DNA from: Azorhizobium oxalatiphilum
Lineage (GTDB): Bacteria > Pseudomonadota > Alphaproteobacteria > Rhizobiales > Xanthobacteraceae
DNA length: 64,000 bases
Direction of reading: 5' to 3'
NCBI RefSeq assembly: GCF_014635325.1
Contig: NZ_BMCT01000012.1
Coordinates: 1 to 64,000 of the forward strand
The position numbers and the translations under genes are program-made. This document shows, in pieces, positions 37,208-45,906 of this stretch. Under the pieces are notes generated by a model. That model did not search any database. It saw nothing but the letters and a program-made list of their open reading frames with translations, and was not told where the DNA came from. The first letter of the stretch is position 1. Each line of letters begins with the position of its first letter.

Positions 37208-38623
37208 ATGGCGAAGCGTGACCTGTCCTACGTCTGCCAGTCCTGCGGCGCGGTCTATGCCCGCTGGCAGGGCAAGTGCGACGCCTGTGGCGGCTGGAAC
37301 ACCGTGGCCGAGGAGACCAACGTCGCCGCCACCGTGCCCGCCGCTCAGCGTGCCCGGAGCAAGGGGCGTCCGGTGCAGCTTGAAACGCTGCACGGCGAGG
37401 CCAAGCCCGCGCCGCGGATGATCTCCGGCATCGGCGAGCTGGACCGGGTAGCGGGCGGCGGCTTTGTGCCGGGCTCCATCGTGCTGTTGGGCGGCGACCC
37501 CGGCATCGGCAAGTCCACTTTGCTGGTGCAGGCGTCCGCCGCGCTGGCGAATGCGGGGCACCGGGTCATTTATGTGTCCGGCGAAGAGGCGGTGGATCAG
37601 GTGCGCATGCGCGCCTCCCGCCTCGGGCTGGCGCAGGCGCAGGTCGCGCTCGCCGCCGAGACCAATACCGAGAACATCCTCGCCACGTTTGCTGCCGGCA
37701 AGGCGGTGCAGTTCGTGGTGATCGATTCCATCCAGACCCTGTGGAGCGATTCGGTGGAATCGGCGCCCGGCACGGTCACGCAGGTGCGCACCTCCGCCCA
37801 GCTTCTGGTGCGCTATGCCAAGCAGAGCGGGGCGGCAGTGATCCTCGTTGGCCATGTCACCAAGGACGGCCAGATCGCCGGTCCCCGCGTGGTGGAGCAC
37901 ATGGTGGACGCGGTCTTCTCCTTCGAAGGCGACGGCGCCAACCAGTTCCGCATCCTGCGCGCCCAGAAGAACCGTTTCGGACCCACGGACGAGATCGGCG
38001 TGTTCGAGATGACGGGGGCGGGCCTGTCGCAGGTGCCGAACCCGTCCGAGCTTTTCCTCTCCCATCGTGACGCGGGCGCCCCCGGCACGGCGGTGTTCGC
38101 CGGCATGGAGGGCACGCGCCCGCTGCTCATGGAAATCCAGGCGCTGGTGGCGCCGTCCAGCCTCGGCACGCCGCGCCGCGCGGTGGTGGGCTGGGATTCG
38201 GCCCGCCTCGCCATGGTGCTGGCGGTGCTCGATGCGCGCTGCGGGGTGCGGCTTGGCGGGCATGACGTCTATCTCAACGTGGCCGGCGGCCTGCGCATCA
38301 GCGAGCCGGCGGCGGACATCGCCGTGGCGGCGGCGCTGGTGTCCTCGCTCACCGGCGCGCCCTTGCCTTCAGACGCTGTTTTCTTCGGCGAGGTGAGCCT
38401 CACGGGGGCGGTGCGGCAGGTGTCGCAGGCGGCGGCGCGGCTGAAGGAAGCGGCCAAGCTCGGCTTCAACAAGGTGGTGATGCCGGCGCTGGGCGATGGC
38501 ACCTCCAACGGCCTTGAGGTGGATACGGTGACATCGCTGGCCGGGCTGGTGGCGGGCATCGCCGCCCGCGCTCCACGCAGAGCAGCGATGCCGAAGCCCG
38601 AGATGTCGGAGCAAGAGGGATGA
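37208..38623 (+). CDS. radA: DNA repair protein RadA
   Basis: RadA helps RecA-mediated branch migration. The 471-residue protein has a four-cysteine zinc finger (C10, C13, C24, C27), the Walker A GGDPGIGKST near residue 98 and the RadA-specific KNRFG motif. The Lon-like C-terminal domain follows. The ATG at 37208 is supported by GAGG 9 bases upstream; a TTG four codons earlier is less likely. Confidence 0.96.
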   Translation: MAKRDLSYVCQSCGAVYARWQGKCDACGGWNTVAEETNVAATVPAAQRARSKGRPVQLETLHGEAKPAPRMISGIGELDRVAGGGFVPGSIVLLGGDPGIGKSTLLVQASAALANAGHRVIYVSGEEAVDQVRMRASRLGLAQAQVALAAETNTENILATFAAGKAVQFVVIDSIQTLWSDSVESAPGTVTQVRTSAQLLVRYAKQSGAAVILVGHVTKDGQIAGPRVVEHMVDAVFSFEGDGANQFRILRAQKNRFGPTDEIGVFEMTGAGLSQVPNPSELFLSHRDAGAPGTAVFAGMEGTRPLLMEIQALVAPSSLGTPRRAVVGWDSARLAMVLAVLDARCGVRLGGHDVYLNVAGGLRISEPAADIAVAAALVSSLTGAPLPSDAVFFGEVSLTGAVRQVSQAAARLKEAAKLGFNKVVMPALGDGTSNGLEVDTVTSLAGLVAGIAARAPRRAAMPKPEMSEQEG

Positions 38624-38732
38624 TGACGGCGCGTGTCTTGCCCGCTATACGTCCCCGCTCACGGCGCTCCGCCATTTCCCCATCGGCCCGCCGGTTGCCC
38701 GTCGGCAGCCGCCTCGACGGATGCATTGACCG

Positions 38733-39299
38733 ATGCCTGTGACGCTGCTTGATCTCATCCTGATCGGCGTAATGCTGGTTTCAGGCCTGCTGGCCATGGT
38801 TCGCGGCCTGCTGCGCGAAGTCTTCAGCATCGTCTCCTGGGTCGCCGCTGCCGGCGTGACCCTGTATTTCTATCCGCAGCTGCTGCCGCTGACGAAACAG
38901 TATGTGGCGCAGGACATGGTGGCGACCGCCGTCACCGTCGCCATCCTCTTCCTCGGCACGCTGCTGATCGTGACCATCATCGCGGCCCGCCTGTCGGATG
39001 CCGTGCTGGACAGCCGCATCGGTGCGCTCGACCGCACGCTCGGTTTTGTGTTCGGCCTCGCCCGCGGCTTTCTCGTTGTGGTGGTCGCCTTCCTGTTCTT
39101 CAACTGGCTGGTGCCGGACAAGTCGCAGCCGCCGTGGGTCCTGAACGCCAAATCCCGGCCGGTGATGCAAAATGCCGGGAACTGGATCGTCTCCTTGTTG
39201 CCGGACGACCCTGAAAACACCATCTTGAAGCGGCTAAAGAAATCGCCTGCTGGCGAAGACGGGGCCACTCCCCCGGATTCGACGAGCGGAGCGCGCTAG
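38733..39299 (+). CDS. cvpA: CvpA family inner-membrane protein
   Basis: The 188-residue protein has four transmembrane segments. It shows the family opening TLLDLILIGVMLVSGLLAMVRG followed by REVFSIVSWVAA and, later, GALDRTLGFVFGLARG. CvpA is linked to colicin V production, purine-regulon expression and envelope stress. It lies before purF, the usual cvpA-purF arrangement, but 262 bases separate the two. Confidence 0.92.
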   Translation: MPVTLLDLILIGVMLVSGLLAMVRGLLREVFSIVSWVAAAGVTLYFYPQLLPLTKQYVAQDMVATAVTVAILFLGTLLIVTIIAARLSDAVLDSRIGALDRTLGFVFGLARGFLVVVVAFLFFNWLVPDKSQPPWVLNAKSRPVMQNAGNWIVSLLPDDPENTILKRLKKSPAGEDGATPPDSTSGAR

Positions 39300-39305
39300 A
39301 ACCGA

Positions 39306-39327
39306 GACCACTCAACGTTGAGTGGTC
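39306..39327. promoter_or_regulatory. 22-bp perfect palindrome upstream of purF
   Basis: The palindrome has half-site GACCACTCAAC and is perfectly symmetric around an ACGT centre, with no loop. It starts 6 bases after the cvpA stop codon and lies 235 bases before the purF start. There is no T-tract, so it is not a standard terminator. A binding site for a dimeric regulator of purF is the simplest reading. Nothing else was seen in 39328-39561. Confidence 0.55.
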
Positions 39328-39561
39328 AATCGGTCGACAATTGAAGCAATAGAGGGTGATCCACCGACCGGTTGGAAGCAGTTTCGTTTCCATTCGGGTG
39401 GATCGCACTTTAGGCGTGGGGGGAGACCACGGTCGCTGCTGGACGAGCACCAGCACCGAAGTGATTCAGGCCGGATACCGCTGCACGTCGCGGCACGGGT
39501 TCGATCAACTGCTCGACAGCACGCGCGCCAGCGGCCGGTGAGCCGCCGAGCGGAGGCATCG

Positions 39562-41124
39562 ATGGATTTGGACACCGCAGCCCTCAAAGGTCATGGCCTG
39601 CATCTGGAAGACCCGCATGACGTGGCGGCCCACCACGCCACGTATGAGCCTGCGGGCGCTGCCGGCGGGCGGGCGGATTTCAACGCGGACCTCGACGGCG
39701 ACACGCTGCGCGAGGAATGCGGTGTGTTCGGCATCTTCAATCATCCCGATGCCGCCGCCATAACCACCATCGGCCTGCATGCGCTCCAGCATCGCGGTCA
39801 GGAAGCAGCCGGCATCGTCACCTATGACGGCCGCCGCTTCCATTCCGAGCGCCGCCTCGGTCTTGTGGGCGACACCTTCTCCGATGCCCGCATCATCGAG
39901 CGCCTGCCCGGCCATATCTCGGTCGGCCACGTGCGCTATTCGACCACCGGCGAGACCCTGCTGCGCAACGTGCAGCCCCTCTTCGCCGAGCTGGACGCGG
40001 GCGGCTTCGCGGTCGGCCACAACGGCAACCTCACCAACGGCCTGACGCTGCGCAAGCAGCTGGTGCGCGACGGCGCCATCACCCAGTCCACCACGGACAC
40101 CGAGGTGATCCTGCATCTGGTGGCGCGCTCCAAGAAGAACCGCTTCATCGACCGCTTCATCGATGCCCTGCGCGCGCTGGAAGGCGCCTATGCGCTGGTG
40201 GCGGTGACGAACAACAAGCTGATCGGCGCCCGCGACCCGCTGGGCATCCGCCCGCTGGTGCTGGGCTCGCTGGACGGCGCTCCCATTCTAGCCTCGGAGA
40301 CCTGCGCCCTCGACATCATCGGCGCGCGCTATGTGCGCGACGTGGAGAATGGCGAGGTCATCGTGATCGACGAGGAGGGCGTGCAGTCCTTCAAGCCGTT
40401 CCCGGAAGTGGCGCCGCGTCCCTGCCTGTTCGAGTACATCTATTTCGCCCGTCCCGACTCCGTGGTCGGTGGCCGCTCCGTCTATCAGGTGCGCCGCTCC
40501 TTCGGCGAGGTGCTGGCAGCGGAAGGCCCGGCCGAGGCCGACGTGGTGGTCCCGGTGCCTGATTCCGGCGTGCCGGCGGCCATCGGCTTCTCCCGCGCCT
40601 CGGGCATCCCCTACGAGCTGGGCATCATCCGGAACCACTATGTGGGCCGCACCTTCATCCAGCCGACGCAGACCGTGCGTGATCAGGGCGTGCGCATGAA
40701 GCATTCGGCCAACCGTTCGGTGGTCGAGGGCAAGCGCATCGTTCTGGTGGACGACAGCCTCGTGCGCGGCACCACCTCGGTGAAGATCGTGCAGATGATG
40801 CGCGAGGCCGGCGCCCGCGAGGTGCATTTCCGCATCGCTTCCCCGCCGATCACCCATCCCGACTTCTACGGCATCGACACGCCGGACCGGGACAAGCTGC
40901 TGGCCGCGACCCACGATCTGGAGAGCATGCGCCGCTATATCGGCGCCGACTCGCTGGCGTTCCTCTCGGTGGAGGGCGTGTACCGCGCGCTCGGCTGCGA
41001 GCGTGATCCGGTGCGTCCGCAGTTCTCGGATCACTATTTCACCGGCGACTACCCCACCCCGCTCACCGACAAGGCGGGCGCTGTGGCCTCCCAGCAGCTC
41101 TCGCTGCTGGCGGAAGCCAGCTGA
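39562..41124 (+). CDS. purF: Amidophosphoribosyltransferase
   Basis: PurF starts purine synthesis by converting PRPP and glutamine to phosphoribosylamine. The glutamine-amidotransferase nucleophile is Cys53 in EECGVFGIFNHPD, behind a 52-residue leader that should be a removed propeptide. HNGNLTNG and the PRPP loop LVDDSLVRGTTS are clear. ATG 39562 has GGAGG 6 bases ahead. The length is 520 residues. I see no Fe-S cysteine cluster at the far C-terminus. Confidence 0.96.
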   Translation: MDLDTAALKGHGLHLEDPHDVAAHHATYEPAGAAGGRADFNADLDGDTLREECGVFGIFNHPDAAAITTIGLHALQHRGQEAAGIVTYDGRRFHSERRLGLVGDTFSDARIIERLPGHISVGHVRYSTTGETLLRNVQPLFAELDAGGFAVGHNGNLTNGLTLRKQLVRDGAITQSTTDTEVILHLVARSKKNRFIDRFIDALRALEGAYALVAVTNNKLIGARDPLGIRPLVLGSLDGAPILASETCALDIIGARYVRDVENGEVIVIDEEGVQSFKPFPEVAPRPCLFEYIYFARPDSVVGGRSVYQVRRSFGEVLAAEGPAEADVVVPVPDSGVPAAIGFSRASGIPYELGIIRNHYVGRTFIQPTQTVRDQGVRMKHSANRSVVEGKRIVLVDDSLVRGTTSVKIVQMMREAGAREVHFRIASPPITHPDFYGIDTPDRDKLLAATHDLESMRRYIGADSLAFLSVEGVYRALGCERDPVRPQFSDHYFTGDYPTPLTDKAGAVASQQLSLLAEAS

Positions 41125-41168
41125 GCCAAAGAGACGCTGTGCTAGGCAAGCTGACCGGCTGACATCAG

Positions 41169-41206
41169 GGCGCGGACGGGCTAGACCCGTTCGCGCCTTT
41201 TTCTTT
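41169..41206 (+). terminator. Terminator after purF
   Basis: Stem GGCGCGGACGGG (41169-41180) pairs with CCCGTTCGCGCC (41186-41197), one wobble, followed by TTTTTCTTTT. Confidence 0.85.
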
Positions 41207-41227
41207 TGTCCAGCAGCGAGATCCCCC

Positions 41228-41971
41228 ATGACCGAGCGACCCTTCGCCGACAAGATCGCCGTCGTCACCGGAGCCACCCGTGGCGTCGGCGAGGCTGTTG
41301 CGGTGGCTCTGGCGGCCGGCGGCGCCCATGTGGTGGCGCTCGGCCGCACGGAAGGCGCACTGGAGGAGCTGGACGACAAGATCGTTGCCGCCGGCGGAAC
41401 CTCGACCCTCGTGCCCATGGACGTCACTGATTACGACGCCATCGACCGGCTCGGTGCTGCGCTTTACGAGCGATACGGCCATCTCGACGTCTTCGTGGGC
41501 AATGCGGGCTTTCTCGGGCCCCTGACCCCCATGCGCGACGTGGAGCTGAAGGACTGGGACAAGGCGGTGAACATCAACCTCACCGCCAACTATCGCTTCA
41601 TCCGCTCGTTCGATCCGCTGCTGCGCATGGCGACGTCCGGGCGTGCGGTGCTGGTGTCCTCGGGCGCGGCCCACAAGGATCGCGCCTATTGGGGCCCCTA
41701 TGCCATCACCAAGGCGGGGCTTGAAGTGATGGGCCGTACCTGGGCGGCGGAGACTGTCACCACGCCGCTGAAGATCAACCTCTTCAATCCCGGCCCGATC
41801 CGCACCCGCATGCGCGCCAAGGCGTTCCCGGGCGAGGATCCGATGACCCTGCCCACGCCCGAGGAAGCGGCCGAGGCCATCGTGGCGCTGTGTCGCACCG
41901 ATTTCATGGAGACGGGCAAGCTCTATGACTTCCCGACCCGCTCCATTCAGGCTTTCCGCGCGCCGGCCTGA
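41228..41971 (+). CDS. SDR family NAD(P)-dependent oxidoreductase
   Basis: The 247-residue classical short-chain dehydrogenase has the cofactor motif TGATRGVG, the NAG motif and the catalytic Ser144/Tyr158/Lys162 (YAITK). A purF-SDR pairing is recurrent in Hyphomicrobiales, but the substrate is not known. The ATG at 41228 lies just after the purF terminator. Confidence 0.9.
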   Translation: MTERPFADKIAVVTGATRGVGEAVAVALAAGGAHVVALGRTEGALEELDDKIVAAGGTSTLVPMDVTDYDAIDRLGAALYERYGHLDVFVGNAGFLGPLTPMRDVELKDWDKAVNINLTANYRFIRSFDPLLRMATSGRAVLVSSGAAHKDRAYWGPYAITKAGLEVMGRTWAAETVTTPLKINLFNPGPIRTRMRAKAFPGEDPMTLPTPEEAAEAIVALCRTDFMETGKLYDFPTRSIQAFRAPA

Positions 41972-42063
41972 CGCAAGGAAACTGTCCGGTCGTTCATTTT
42001 GGAGCCTTTTGGGGCGTCTCTTGCTTCCATCGGGCCGGACAGGGCTTTAGACAGGAACAGCGG

Positions 42064-42178
42064 TCTAGAGCACGTCCGATTTTGATTGCTCCGCAATCGA
42101 AATCGAAAGACGTTCTCTATCAACGTTTAGAGACGTATTCACGGTTCAGATTTTCAATCTGAACCGATCCGGCTCTTG
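42064..42178. repeat. Composite palindromic intergenic repeat, copy 2
   Basis: Three blocks follow one another. An imperfect palindrome CGATTTTGATTGC / GCAATCGAAATCG lies at about 42077-42105. A linker carries TTCTCTATCAA (42113-42123). A perfect hairpin GGTTCAGATT-TTC-AATCTGAACC (42143-42165) is preceded by ATTCACGG and followed by GATCCGGCTC. The last block matches 28413-28454, and the TTCTCTATCAA word recurs inverted at 57513-57571. It lies just upstream of pepA. Confidence 0.75.
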
Positions 42179-42226
42179 AGGAGCGGTTGATCCGCTATCC
42201 TCCCTTTTCCTGTTCTGGAGTGCTTC

Positions 42227-43723
42227 ATGTCCGAGCCCCTGACCATTGCCTTCGCCAAGCACGGCACGGCGCCGAAGGGCGTCCTCATCGTTCTTACCGA
42301 CGACGCGCTCAATTTCGGCCGCGAGACGCAGAAGGTCCTGAAGCCCGTGCACGCGCAACTGGTGCGTGCCATGGAGGCGGATCGCTTCAAGGGCAAGCTC
42401 GGCAACGCGCTGGAAATCATCGCGCCGGCAGGGCTGGATGTGGCCCGCCTCGTGGTGCTGGGCGTCGGCAAGACCATCGAGCTGAAGACCAGCGATTATC
42501 TGCGACTTGGTGGCATCGCCGCCGGCAAGATCCCCGGCGGCACCACCGCCGCCACGCTGGTGGCTGATCTGCCCAACGGCCGGCTGGTGGCCGAGGCGGC
42601 GGCGGAAATGGCGCTGGGCGCGCGGCTGCGCTCCTACGCTTTCGACCGCTACAAGACCCGCAAGAAGGAAGGCGACGCCGATCCGGTGAAGCTCACCCTG
42701 ACGCTGACGGTGCCGGACGAGCCCGCAGCCAAGCGCGCCTGGGCCGAGCGCGGGCCGGTGGGCGAGGGCGTGCTGCTGGCGCGGGAGCTGGTCAACGAGC
42801 CGGCCAATGTGCTCGATCCGGAAGAATTCGCGCGCCGGGCCGAACTGCTCACCAGCGTGGGCGTCGAGGTGGAGGTGCTGGACGACGCCGCGCTCACGCG
42901 CATCGGCATGCGTGCGCTCCTCGGCGTGGCGCAGGGCTCCATCAAGGAAAGCCGCGTCGTCATCATGCGCTGGAACGGCGGCAAGGCCGGCGAGGCGCCT
43001 GTGGCCTTCATCGGCAAGGGCGTGACCTTCGACACCGGCGGCATCTCCATCAAGCCGGCCGCCGGCATGGAGGACATGAAGGGCGACATGGGCGGGGCCG
43101 CCTGCGTCACCGGCCTCATGCACGCGCTGGCCGCCCGCAAGGCGAAGGTGAATGCCGTTGGCCTCATCGGCCTCGTGGAGAACATGCCCGACGGCGCCGC
43201 CCAGCGGCCCGGTGACATCGTCACCTCGCTGTCCGGCCAGACCATCGAGATCATCAATACCGACGCCGAGGGCCGCCTCGTTCTGGCGGACGTGCTCTGG
43301 TACGCGAAGGATCGCTTCAAGCCGAAATTCATGGTGGACCTCGCCACCCTGACCGGCGCGATCATGGTGGCGCTGGGCACGGAATATGCCGGCCTGTTCT
43401 CCAATGACGACACGCTGAGCAGCCAGCTCACCGCCGCCGGGCAGGCGACGGGCGAGCGGGTGTGGCGCATGCCGCTCGGCCCGGAGTATGACAAGCTGAT
43501 CGACAGCCGCTTCGCCGACATGAAGAACACCGGCGGCCGCAACGGCGGCTCGATCACGGCGGCGCAGTTCCTTCAGCGCTACGTGGACAAGACCCCCTGG
43601 GCGCATCTTGATGTCGCCGGCACGGCCATGGGGGCCGCCGCCAGCGATATCAACAAGAGCTGGGGTCCGGGCTGGGGCGTGCGCCTGCTCGACCAACTGG
43701 TGCGCGATCACTACGAGAAGTGA
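42227..43723 (+). CDS. pepA: Leucyl aminopeptidase (M17)
   Basis: PepA removes N-terminal residues from peptides with two metal ions. The 498-residue protein shows the catalytic [15 protein letters not shown] (Lys near 264), DMKGDMGGA and [16 protein letters not shown]. coli PepA also binds DNA in Xer recombination and carAB control; whether that holds here is unknown. It heads an operon with the antitoxin-like gene and holC. Confidence 0.96.
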   Translation: MSEPLTIAFAKHGTAPKGVLIVLTDDALNFGRETQKVLKPVHAQLVRAMEADRFKGKLGNALEIIAPAGLDVARLVVLGVGKTIELKTSDYLRLGGIAAGKIPGGTTAATLVADLPNGRLVAEAAAEMALGARLRSYAFDRYKTRKKEGDADPVKLTLTLTVPDEPAAKRAWAERGPVGEGVLLARELVNEPANVLDPEEFARRAELLTSVGVEVEVLDDAALTRIGMRALLGVAQGSIKESRVVIMRWNGGKAGEAPVAFIGKGVTFDTGGISIKPAAGMEDMKGDMGGAACVTGLMHALAARKAKVNAVGLIGLVENMPDGAAQRPGDIVTSLSGQTIEIINTDAEGRLVLADVLWYAKDRFKPKFMVDLATLTGAIMVALGTEYAGLFSNDDTLSSQLTAAGQATGERVWRMPLGPEYDKLIDSRFADMKNTGGRNGGSITAAQFLQRYVDKTPWAHLDVAGTAMGAAASDINKSWGPGWGVRLLDQLVRDHYEK

Positions 43724-43728
43724 GCGCC

Positions 43729-43992
43729 ATGACCACGCGCGCGCCGGATCTCATCCGCATTTCCGCAGCCGGGGCCAACCTCTGTGAGGTGATGGACCAG
43801 GTGCAGGGAACAGGCGCGCCTGTGGTTCTCACCCGAGGGGCGGCCGAGGCCGTTGTCGTGGCCCCCCTCAGTAATCGGAACGGGATGGAGGAGACGCTGC
43901 ACCTGCTCTCCTCGCCTGCCGGCGCCGCGCGTCTGAATGAGGCCATCGGCGAGCTGAATGCCGGCCGCGGCCCCGTGAGCAGGCGTCCCTGA
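43729..43992 (+). CDS. Phd/YefM-like antitoxin without a visible toxin
   Basis: This 87-residue protein has the Phd/YefM layout: an N-terminal DNA-binding fold (ANLCEVMDQVQGTGAPVVLTRG, AEAVVVAPL) followed by MEETLHLLSSPAGAARLNEAIGELNAGRG. The latter is almost the textbook YefM tail before a YoeB toxin. The next gene is holC, not a YoeB/RelE toxin. The start codon is 6 bases after the pepA stop. The stop codon overlaps the holC ATG by one base, so it is locked into that operon. Confidence 0.8.
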   Translation: MTTRAPDLIRISAAGANLCEVMDQVQGTGAPVVLTRGAAEAVVVAPLSNRNGMEETLHLLSSPAGAARLNEAIGELNAGRGPVSRRP

Positions 43993-44441
43993 TGACCGAA
44001 GTTCTCTTCTATCATCTGGAGCGAAAGCCGCTGGAAGACGCGCTACCGGCGCTGCTGGAGAAGTCGCTGGAGCGGGGCTGGCGTTGCGTGGTGCATGTGG
44101 GCTCGACCGAGCGCCGGGATGCGCTCGATTCCCATCTGTGGACCTACAATGACGCTGGCTTCCTGCCCCACGGCACCGACGCCCAGCCGCGCCCGGAACG
44201 CCAGCCCGTGCTGCTGACGGTGACGGATGCGAATCCCAACGGTGCGAACGTGCGCTTTCTGGTGGACGGCACCAGCGTGGCCGATGCCGCGTCCTATACC
44301 CGTCTCGTGCACATGTTCGACGGCCGCGACGATGCGGCGGTGTCTGCTGCCCGCGAGCGCTGGCGCGAGGCCAAGGCGGCCGGCCATGAGCTGACGTACT
44401 GGCAGCAGGACGAGAACGGCCGCTGGGTCCGCAAGGCCTGA
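43992..44441 (+). CDS. holC: DNA polymerase III chi subunit
   Basis: HolC links the clamp loader to single-strand-binding protein. The 149-residue protein has the family features FYHLERKPLEDALPALLEKSLERGWR, LDSHLWTYNDAGFLPHG and VHMFDGRDD. pepA-holC is a common pair; here a small antitoxin-like gene is inserted between them. Its start overlaps that gene's stop by one base. Confidence 0.93.
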   Translation: MTEVLFYHLERKPLEDALPALLEKSLERGWRCVVHVGSTERRDALDSHLWTYNDAGFLPHGTDAQPRPERQPVLLTVTDANPNGANVRFLVDGTSVADAASYTRLVHMFDGRDDAAVSAARERWREAKAAGHELTYWQQDENGRWVRKA

Positions 44442-44510
44442 TATTTCCTGATCATACCCAAAGGCGCGACAGTCGGCTGTCCGACGGTGCGCGAGCCTGC
44501 GTGCCCGCAA

Positions 44511-44610
44511 ATAAAAAGGCGCGGTGCACATAGGGCACCGCGCCAAGTTGACCTTCAGGGAGGACCTACAGGGAAGGTCTGTTCGTCAAAACGAACAAAC
44601 CGTCATCCGT
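44511..44610 (-). ncRNA. Candidate small RNA with three tandem hairpins
   Basis: On the minus strand, three stem-loops follow in a row: TGTTCGT/ACGAACA (44597-44580), GACCTTC/GAAGGTC (44579-44550) with a 16-base loop containing CCTCCC, and GGCGCGGTGC/GCACCGCGCC (44544-44518). The last is followed by TTTTTAT, a Rho-independent terminator. The CCTCCC loop could pair with ribosome-binding sites, as in several alphaproteobacterial sRNAs. A promoter would lie near 44617-44645 (TTGACT, weak -10). The 5' end is approximate. The rest of 44442-44741 is AT-rich and otherwise empty. Confidence 0.6.
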
Positions 44611-44741
44611 GTCGAACACAATGGCATTTAACATTACAAAGTCAATAGACTTTATAATGCACATTTTCTGAACGTTTAATCGCGCTGTGGACTTGGGCAC
44701 GACTCTGCTAGAGGGAAGCCATCATCGGAGGACCGCTGCCC

Positions 44742-45359
44742 ATGTCCCGCCGCATCGCCTACTTCTTCTCGGTCGTCAGCCCGTGGAGCTTTCTCGGCCA
44801 CACGCGTTTCATGGAACTGGCCGCGACCCATGGCGCGACAGTGGACTTCCACCCGGTCGAACTCGGGCCGGTGTTCGCTGAGACAGGCGGCCTTCCGCTC
44901 GCCAAGCGCGCGCCCCAGCGGCAGCGCATGCGGCTGGTGGAATTGCAGCGCTGGCGGCTCAAGCTCGGGCTCGATTTTCACATCCAGCCGCAACACTGGC
45001 CCTTCGACGGCAGCCAGGTGGACCGAACGGTCCTCGCGGCGATCAAGGCGGGGCACCCCGTGGACGATCTGATCCGGCGCCTGTTCTCGGGCGTGTGGCA
45101 GCGGCAGGAGAACCTTGCCGATCCGGCGGTGGTGGTGGACATCCTCGACGAACTCGGCCTGCCCGGCGCCCTGCTCCTTGAGCAGGCGGACACGGAGGAG
45201 GTCCGGGCGGCCTATCTCGCCAACCGTGAGACGGCGCTCGCTGCCGATGTATTCGGCGCGCCCTCTTATGTGCTCGATGGCGAGGTGTTCTGGGGGCAGG
45301 ACCGGCTGGACCTGCTGGCCGATGCCCTGGCCTCCGGCCGGCCGCCCTTCAGCGCCTGA
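44742..45359 (+). CDS. 2-hydroxychromene-2-carboxylate isomerase family protein (DsbA fold)
   Basis: The 205-residue protein has a thioredoxin/DsbA fold of the kappa-class GST type. It begins AYFFSVVSPWSFLGHTRF, with Ser13-Pro14-Trp15 at the glutathione site in place of CxxC, and has FGAPSYVLDGEVFWGQDRLD near the end. Relatives isomerise naphthalene-degradation intermediates, but most chromosomal copies act on unknown glutathione-linked substrates. No aromatic-degradation genes are nearby. Confidence 0.85.
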   Translation: MSRRIAYFFSVVSPWSFLGHTRFMELAATHGATVDFHPVELGPVFAETGGLPLAKRAPQRQRMRLVELQRWRLKLGLDFHIQPQHWPFDGSQVDRTVLAAIKAGHPVDDLIRRLFSGVWQRQENLADPAVVVDILDELGLPGALLLEQADTEEVRAAYLANRETALAADVFGAPSYVLDGEVFWGQDRLDLLADALASGRPPFSA

Positions 45360-45471
45360 GGCGGCAAAAGGGCGCGCGATGTCTGCGCCCCCGTTCTGCC
45401 CGCTTCTGCTGGCAGCTTGACGTTGGAGAAGGGATGGGCCCTACGGCCTCTCCCGGCGTCAGGAGGTGCGG

Positions 45472-45900
45472 ATGCAGCGAACTCTTTTTCTTCTCGGCCT
45501 GAGCCTGCTGCCAACCCTCGCCGTGGCACAGCCGGCGCCGCCCGTGGCCTCCACGCCGGAGGCAATGGTGCCCGCCGAGGCGCGGGGCCGCTATTCCTTC
45601 CAGCCTGTCGATGGCGGCGTGCTCAAGATGGACAGCCAGACCGGCATGGTTTCCCTGTGCAGCAGGGGCGCCGGCGGCAGCTTCTCCTGTCTCGCCGTTC
45701 CGGACAGCCGCGATGCCTATGAAGCCGAGATCGCCCGCCTGCAGGCGCAGCTTGCCGGCAAGGGGCCTGCGGCGACGGTGGACAGCGGCAACAAGCTCAC
45801 CGTGCCCCTGCCGTCGCAGAATGACCTCGACGCGGCCTATGCCTATGCGGCGGGCCTCTATAACCGCATGAAGAACTACATTCAGGGCACCGAGCCCTGA
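45472..45900 (+). CDS. Secreted protein of unknown function
   Basis: This 142-residue protein has a clear signal peptide ending AVAQP. A short beta-rich segment follows (YSFQPVDGGVLKMDSQTG) with two cysteines (SLCSRGAGGSFSC) that may form a disulfide. A helix (YEAEIARLQAQLAG) and a Tyr/Ala-rich end complete it. AGGAGG lies 6 bases before ATG 45472, which fixes the start. Similar short periplasmic proteins occur in Hyphomicrobiales, but I do not recognise a named family. Confidence 0.75.
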   Translation: MQRTLFLLGLSLLPTLAVAQPAPPVASTPEAMVPAEARGRYSFQPVDGGVLKMDSQTGMVSLCSRGAGGSFSCLAVPDSRDAYEAEIARLQAQLAGKGPAATVDSGNKLTVPLPSQNDLDAAYAYAAGLYNRMKNYIQGTEP

Positions 45901-45906
45901 TCCTGT

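Noticed and set aside
39322-39561. 80-residue N-terminal extension of purF
   Set aside because: Begins within the 22-bp palindrome, while GGAGG plus ATG at 39562 gives a normal propeptide.
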